A stretch of DNA of 64,000 nucleotides from Podarcis raffonei (Eukaryota > Chordata > Lepidosauria > Squamata > Lacertidae), in contig NC_070614.1 of NCBI RefSeq assembly GCF_027172205.1, forward strand, positions 52,578,001 through 52,642,000, in the 5' to 3' direction. The translations under genes and the position numbers were made by a program. The notes below the pieces were generated by a model. It was not told the DNA's origin. It made no database searches and saw only the letters and a list, made by a program, of their open reading frames with translations. Below are positions 60,601 to 64,000 of this stretch, in pieces. Numbering within the stretch: the first letter of the stretch is position 1; every line of letters starts with the position of its first letter.

Positions 60601-62588
60601 CTCATCTCACTTTATTGGCCGAGGGAGCTGGGTTACAAAGCGCTTAATATTTTTTATAAAAAAACCTTTAAGCCGTATGTAATATAGAAGAGCAAACAGT
60701 ATTATTTGAGTAAAAATTCAATCAAAGTCCAATAAATCAGTGGTATGAAGCATATTTAAAAGGATAGAAAAGCTAATACAGTGGTACCTTGGTTTAAGAA
60801 CAGCTTAGTTTATGAACAACTTGGATTAAGAACGCTGCAAACCCATAAGTAGGTGTTTTGGTTTGTGAACTTTGCCTTGGAAGTAGAACATGTTTTGCTT
60901 CCTGTTGAGTGTGTTCTATTTGTAAATTGAGTCCCCCGCTGCTATGGGAAAGCACATTTTGGTTTAAGAATGGACTTTCGGAACGGATTAAGTTCGTAAA
61001 CCGAGGTACCACTGTAACAGAATCCAGGCATGTAAAGCAGTTTAGTCTTTTGGGTCTGGGAAAGCAAAAAGGCCAGTCTTTTATAAAGGATGCTTTGCTG
61101 CTTCGCATATGAGAAGGACTTTCTGGTGGAATTGGCCCTTCTTTGAGTCACCACCTTATGATATTCTGCCGGATGTGATGCTGCAAGCAAAATTTGCCCG
61201 GGCAATCCAAGACTTTTGTCCAGGGGCAGGCAGCCTTTGGGTCACCTGGTCCCAGGTTTTTGGATTAGTAAGGTTATTAGCCCTGAGGCCTGAATGTTGG
61301 AAGATTCAGAAGAGATAAATGAGTACTTCACACAGTGCATAAACTATGGAACTCATTCTAGCAGGAGGCAGTGATAGCCACCAACAGGACTTTCAGTGGC
61401 TGTAGCCAGGATGGCTGTGCTTTGCCTCCACAGTTACTGAAAAATGCAGGAGGAGAGTGTGTTTTTTCTTTTTCTTTTTCTTTCACATTGTTTTTATATG
61501 CAGGATTATCTTAAGTCTCCCATCTCACTCCCTTGTTTCTGGGTCATTCGCACCAATTGTCTCATTTGTCTTGCACATCCACAGAAGATCCCAGGATCTG
61601 AGCATTTTCCACACCTTTCCCATAACATTATTTCTTTCTTCCCACCCTCCCCCCAAAAATACATTTAATTGAGTGTTAATAATGACAGTCAGGTACAGGA
61701 AAAAAAGAAGTGAAAGCAAAATGAGTTTAAAAAAACCTTAGTCGTCACAATTGTCAATAAAGAAATGTAGAGTTCAGCTCTGCAATTTACTGAGTCGGTG
61801 GTAGAACATACCATAGAGGGAAGGGGCATTGTGGCCCATGATTTTTACAAAGAGCTCCATAGTCTGAATCATAACGATTTCAATATTTTTATTTTAAAAA
61901 TATATAGAAAAAGTAGAGACTCTGATAGACCTGTGGGACTTGAGCTGCTGCGTTTGCCGTTTGGTCTGATTTCATTTTATATGCCAAGAAGACAATCTGG
62001 AGTGTGTTGGCCCCTGGGCACTTTTAGCTGCTGCAGAAAAATGATGCCTCAGCTCCCCTGGGGGAAACCTCGCTCGGGATCTCGCATCCCAGGGAGTTTG
62101 ACGGAGGTCTCTTTTTCCCTTTTCCGCTGTCGTCCCACATTCAGGCTTTGACGACTTCAACCTGTCCATCCACACCGACATGGCCTCCGTCACCAAGGCC
62201 ATGGCTTCCCCAGAGTCGGGCCTGGAGGTCCGCGACCGCATGTGGCTGAAGATCACCATCCCCAACGCTTTCCTAGGTACCGTGCTGAGGAGCGGGGCAG
62301 GCGGGAGGGAGGGTGGAAAGGGGGCGGGATTCCCCTCCCCATGCAGCCCTCCGTGGCAGCCTAGCTGGCCCACCCCGGCTCTCCCTCACCCCTGTCGCCC
62401 ACCCCTCCCAGGCTCGGATGTGGTGGACTGGCTGTACCACCACGTGGAGGGGTTCCAGGACCGCCGAGAGGCCCGCAAGTACGCTAGCAACCTCTTGAAG
62501 GCTGGCTTCATCCGCCACACGGTCAACAAGATCACCTTCTCTGAGCAGTGCTACTACATCTTCGGAGACTTCAGCGGCTGCGAAAACT
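51390..62588 (+). CDS. DVL2: DVL2, Dishevelled segment polarity protein 2 (C-terminus beyond window)
   Basis: Cytoplasmic scaffold that passes Wnt signals from Frizzled to the beta-catenin and planar polarity branches. Thirteen exons, all in phase: 51390-51634, 52735-52804, 53231-53385, 54430-54539, 54667-54799, 56876-56966, 57240-57309, 58851-58990, 59145-59221, 59312-59379, 60175-60309, 62145-62276, 62412-62588, giving 534 residues. The DIX domain starts at [20 protein letters not shown] (about residues 31-110). A basic stretch [11 protein letters not shown] precedes the PDZ domain (about 281-372, FLGISI loop). The DEP domain runs from about 455 to 530. [20 protein letters not shown] matches DVL2, not DVL1 or DVL3, and synteny agrees. 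The remaining exons with the C-terminal tail lie past 64000. Confidence 0.95.
51747..52075 (+). repeat. 52-bp minisatellite in DVL2 intron 1
   Basis: A unit of 52 bases beginning GGGACCCAGGCGTCC repeats about six times (starts 51747, 51799, 51851, 51903, 51955, 52007, then a partial at 52059). The first units are nearly identical and the later ones diverge. A GA run at about 51650-51673 precedes it. Confidence 0.92.
52080..52734. other. DVL2 intron 1 after the minisatellite
   Basis: Nothing recognised. Confidence 0.45.
52735..52804 (+). CDS. DVL2: DVL2 exon 2, DIX domain end
   Basis: [20 protein letters not shown] through SW. Donor gtatga. Confidence 0.95.
53231..53385 (+). CDS. DVL2: DVL2 exon 3, proline-rich linker
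   Basis: [17 protein letters not shown] and onward to [14 protein letters not shown]. Donor gtgagt. Confidence 0.94.
53420..53606 (+). repeat. LINE 3' end (CR1/L3 group)
   Basis: GAGTACCAGTTGCTGGAAAC, CATCTGGTTGGCCACTGTGA and ATGGGTCATTGACCTGATCC. In DVL2 intron 3. Confidence 0.55.
53620..53958 (+). mobile_element. Degraded Sauria-type SINE
   Basis: GGGACGCGGGTGGCTGTGTG to GTCATTTACCTTT with many differences and a damaged B-box. Older than the other copies. Confidence 0.75.
53959..54425. other. DVL2 intron 3, late part
   Basis: AT-rich with short L2-tail-like scraps near 53990 and 54225. Otherwise nothing recognised. Confidence 0.4.
54430..54539 (+). CDS. DVL2: DVL2 exon 4
   Basis: [20 protein letters not shown] through RRESMEHG. 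Donor gtcagt. Confidence 0.94.
54667..54799 (+). CDS. DVL2: DVL2 exon 5
   Basis: [20 protein letters not shown] through DSDDDDTMS plus two bases. Donor gtgagg. Confidence 0.94.
55005..55125 (+). mobile_element. MIR-like tRNA SINE
   Basis: GTGGTGTAGTGGTTAGAGAG, GGGTTCAAATCGCCATTCAC and GACCTTGAGCCAGCCATCAC. In DVL2 intron 5. Confidence 0.7.
55128..55200 (+). repeat. hAT-like fragment
   Basis: GGACCAGTGGTCAGGGATGA and GGAGGGCCGAGGTTGAGGAA match the right half of a common squamate hAT MITE. Confidence 0.5.
55359..55580. mobile_element. Degraded Tigger-like MITE
   Basis: CAGTCATACCTTGGAAGTCG at the left and a decayed CACTGCTG at the right. The interior resembles the other long-type copies. In DVL2 intron 5. 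Confidence 0.5.
55829..55991 (+). mobile_element. Truncated hAT MITE (CAGGGGTCAGCAAAC family)
   Basis: The 3' two-thirds of the family, from AATGAATTCCTATGCCCCAC to TTGCCTGCCCATG. The 5' end is missing. In DVL2 intron 5. Confidence 0.75.
56045..56538 (+). mobile_element. L1 LINE 3' end
   Basis: Coding [20 protein letters not shown] and [20 protein letters not shown], the L1 ORF2 C-terminus, then a 3' untranslated region ending TTCAATAAAATA. In DVL2 intron 5. Confidence 0.85.
56539..56819. mobile_element. TA-flanked MITE with a nested repeat, beside DVL2 exon 6
   Basis: Left end CCGTATGTTTCAGTGTATAA, right end GTCTTATAGATGGAAAAATG. A common amniote repeat (TCCTTCCAGTAGCACCTTAA to CTTCTTCAGATACC, 56660-56742) lies inside. 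It ends 56 bp before the exon 6 acceptor. Confidence 0.65.
56876..56966 (+). CDS. DVL2: DVL2 exon 6, basic region
   Basis: [20 protein letters not shown] through PPRLER. Donor gtaggt. Confidence 0.95.
57240..57309 (+). CDS. DVL2: DVL2 exon 7, PDZ start
   Basis: [20 protein letters not shown] through LNM plus one base. Donor gtaagg. Confidence 0.95.
57411..57868. mobile_element. Tigger-like MITE, long subtype
   Basis: AGTGGTATTTTGGTTCTCAA at the left, GAACCGAGGTACCACTG-TA at the right. In DVL2 intron 7. Confidence 0.7.
57869..58850. other. DVL2 intron 7, late part
   Basis: A CR1-tail fragment lies at 58660-58725 (TTGGAAGGGACCCCGAGGGT). The rest was not recognised. Confidence 0.45.
58851..58990 (+). 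CDS. DVL2: DVL2 exon 8, PDZ core
   Basis: [20 protein letters not shown] through PGDMLLQ. Contains the FLGISI peptide-binding loop. Donor gtgagc. Confidence 0.96.
59145..59221 (+). CDS. DVL2: DVL2 exon 9, PDZ
   Basis: [20 protein letters not shown] through VHKP plus two bases. Donor gtgagt. Confidence 0.95.
59312..59379 (+). CDS. DVL2: DVL2 exon 10, PDZ end
   Basis: [20 protein letters not shown] through PR plus one base. Donor gtaagt. Confidence 0.95.
59436..59945 (+). mobile_element. CR1 LINE 3' end
   Basis: Coding [40 protein letters not shown] and [19 protein letters not shown], then GGGGGTTGGACTCGATGGCC and TTCTATGATT. In DVL2 intron 10. Confidence 0.9.
60175..60309 (+). CDS. DVL2: DVL2 exon 11
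   Basis: [20 protein letters not shown] through SVTETE plus one base. Donor gtgagt. Confidence 0.94.
60543..60635 (-). mobile_element. Sauria SINE 3' fragment, antisense
   Basis: AAAGGTAAAGGGACCCCTGA and CATTAGGTCCAGTCATGGCC. The tRNA-like part is missing. Confidence 0.8.
60779..61014. mobile_element. Tigger-like MITE
   Basis: TA-CAGTGGTACCTTGGTTTAAG at the left and AACCGAGGTACCACTG-TA at the right. In DVL2 intron 11. Confidence 0.8.
61015..62144. other. DVL2 intron 11, late part
   Basis: A LINE 3'-end scrap lies near 61325-61440 (CTGTAGCCAGGATGGCTGTG). The rest is AT-rich and unrecognised. Confidence 0.4.
62145..62276 (+). CDS. DVL2: DVL2 exon 12, DEP start
   Basis: [20 protein letters not shown] through [11 protein letters not shown] plus one base. 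Donor gtaccg. Confidence 0.95.
62412..62588 (+). CDS. DVL2: DVL2 exon 13, DEP domain
   Basis: [20 protein letters not shown] through [12 protein letters not shown] plus one base. Donor gtaagg. The next exon is not in the window. Confidence 0.95.
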
Positions 62589-62973
62589 GTAAGGAGGAAA
62601 AGGCTTTGCTCAGAACTGTAGCTCTGCTCCAGCCTTCCCCAAGCTCTGTCTGTCTGTCTCCCTTCCTTCCTTTCTCCTCCTCTTTTTCTTTTTCTTTCTC
62701 TCTCTCTCTGTTCTGAATTACAACTCCCATCATCCCCAACCCATGTGGATGTATAGCAATGCACCTGTTGGAAGTTGTAGTCAAAAACACCTGGAACCAA
62801 AACCAAGAGGCATTCCCCACATTCCTAATGGGAGCGCAGCGGTGAAGGTTGCTTGGAGTGCAAGGAAACACAGTCCAGGCATGTTCAGAGGCACCCTGTT
62901 CTGAATCCCTTCAAACAGGTTCTGGCCATTCAACCTAGATGGGCCTCAGCCCAAGAGAAGAGATGATTAAGGC

Positions 62974-63022
<49 letters not shown>
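62974..63022. repeat. (TAA)n microsatellite
   Basis: About sixteen ATA units joined to an antisense L2 tail. Confidence 0.93.
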
Positions 63023-63400
63023 TATTTGTACCCTGCCCTCCCCAGCCCAGCCCAGGCTCAGGGTGGCTAACATCAGGTAGAAAAACAATTGATTAAAATA
63101 CAACTTAAAAACAAGATTAAAGTACAACATTAAAATGCAGCCTCCTTTCAGTAGAAACTCAAATCAAAAACTTTTGGGGGATGACAACGTCAAATCTTCA
63201 CCAAGGCCAGCTATCCAGGCTGGGCCAGAAAAAAGCCAGGGAAGTCCCCAAATAGGAGGGGAAAGAGAAAGGAAAAAGGAAAGAGGGCGAAGGGATCAAG
63301 TTGATTCCAAGCCAAAGGCCAGGCGGAACAACTTTGTCTTACAGGCCCTGCGGAAAGAAATCAGATCCCACAGGGCCCTGGTCTCAGGAGACAAGGGATG
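63023..63400 (-). mobile_element. L2-clade LINE 3' end, antisense
   Basis: TACCCTGCCCTCCCCAGCCC and CAGGCTCAGGGTGGCTAACA, then CAACTTTGTCTTACAGGCCC. In the DVL2 intron after exon 13. Confidence 0.65.
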
Positions 63401-63766
63401 GAAACATCTGTGCTGGCGGGGGCTGGTGGGAGTTGTTGAAAACATCTGGAGGGTGCCAGCTTTGGGGAGGGGGATGAGGAGGCTGCTCTGTTCTCTGTTT
63501 GCCAGATCTCACACCCGCACTGCCTTTGCCCGCCTGATCTGCTTGCAGCTTTCAGGGTGGCCCCTGCCTTGTTGCCAAAAGCCCTGAAGCTGGCCCCGGC
63601 CACGGACTTGGTTGAATTTTCTGTGTGCTCCGTCCCATAGTTTGCCAGGCCGTGGAATACAAACGCACACTAAATTGCACTGCTGAATTAGACCGTGTGG
63701 TCAGTCCAAGCCAGCTCAGCTGACATGGTCTTGGGTTCCTCCTAGGCAGGCTGTAACATGGGAGAG

Positions 63767-64000
63767 TCCTGTTGTTGTTCTTTAGTCGTTTAGTTGTGTC
63801 CGCCTCTTCGTGACCCCCTGGACCAGAGCACACCAGGCACTCCTGTCTTCCACTGCCTCCCGCAGTTTGGTCAAACTCATGCTGGTGGCTTCGAGAACAC
63901 TGTCCAACCATCTCGTCCTCCGTTGTCCCCTTCTCCTTCTGCCCTCCATCTTTCCCAACATCAGGGTCTTTTCCAGGGAGTCTTCTCTTCTCATGAGGAG
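63767..64000 (-). mobile_element. BovB LINE 3' end, antisense, runs off the window
   Basis: The reverse frame reads [20 protein letters not shown] and [20 protein letters not shown]. Begins with inverted CAA-type tail sequence. Confidence 0.9.

Noticed and set aside
62589-64000. DVL2 exon 14
   Set aside because: No sequence encoding the expected YLVNLSLNDNDG continuation was found. The stretch holds L2 and BovB pieces, so the next exon lies beyond the window.

Overview
The window is nuclear DNA from a vertebrate, almost certainly a squamate reptile (lizard or snake). The genes are split by GT-AG introns. The spaces between exons are packed with squamate-type repeats: Sauria-type tRNA SINEs ending in ACCTTT units, BovB, L2, CR1 and L1 LINE pieces, a MIR-like tRNA SINE, a tRNA-Lys/CR1 SINE, Tigger-like and other TA-flanked MITEs, and hAT MITEs with 8-bp target duplications. 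No bacterial gene, CRISPR array or recognisable retrovirus was seen.

Four protein-coding genes lie head to tail on the + strand: CTDNEP1 (exons 2-8, 8962-21601; the first exon lies before the window), GABARAP (four exons, 25520-32902, complete), PHF23 (five exons, 39024-47682, complete) and DVL2 (thirteen exons, 51390-62588; the C-terminal part lies beyond the window). Order and orientation match human 17p13.1. All exon phases were checked by hand and join without a break. The products serve different processes: a nuclear-envelope/ER phosphatase that acts on lipin, an ATG8-family autophagy protein, a PHD-finger chromatin reader, and the Dishevelled hub of Wnt signalling. The cluster is conserved synteny, not an operon.

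Region by region: 1-8.9 kb is repeat mosaic in CTDNEP1 intron 1 (or its 5' flank). 9-21.6 kb is CTDNEP1; its intron 6 holds an unusual antisense fossil gene of a transposase-like family. 24.5-25.6 kb is the GABARAP CpG island, with two CACGTG boxes and a palindromic CRE. 33-38.5 kb is repeat-rich and includes a BovB copy with an internal 511-bp tandem triplication. 38.6-40.1 kb is the PHF23 CpG island and an extremely G-rich first intron; PHF23 intron 3 carries three ZNF143-type motifs. 50.8-51.6 kb is the DVL2 promoter, with four CACGTG boxes and a 52-bp minisatellite just inside intron 1.

No clearly new molecular system is visible. The most unusual items are the antisense fossil gene, two same-site hAT insertions into a SINE, the clustered ZNF143 and E-box motifs, and the BovB triplication.
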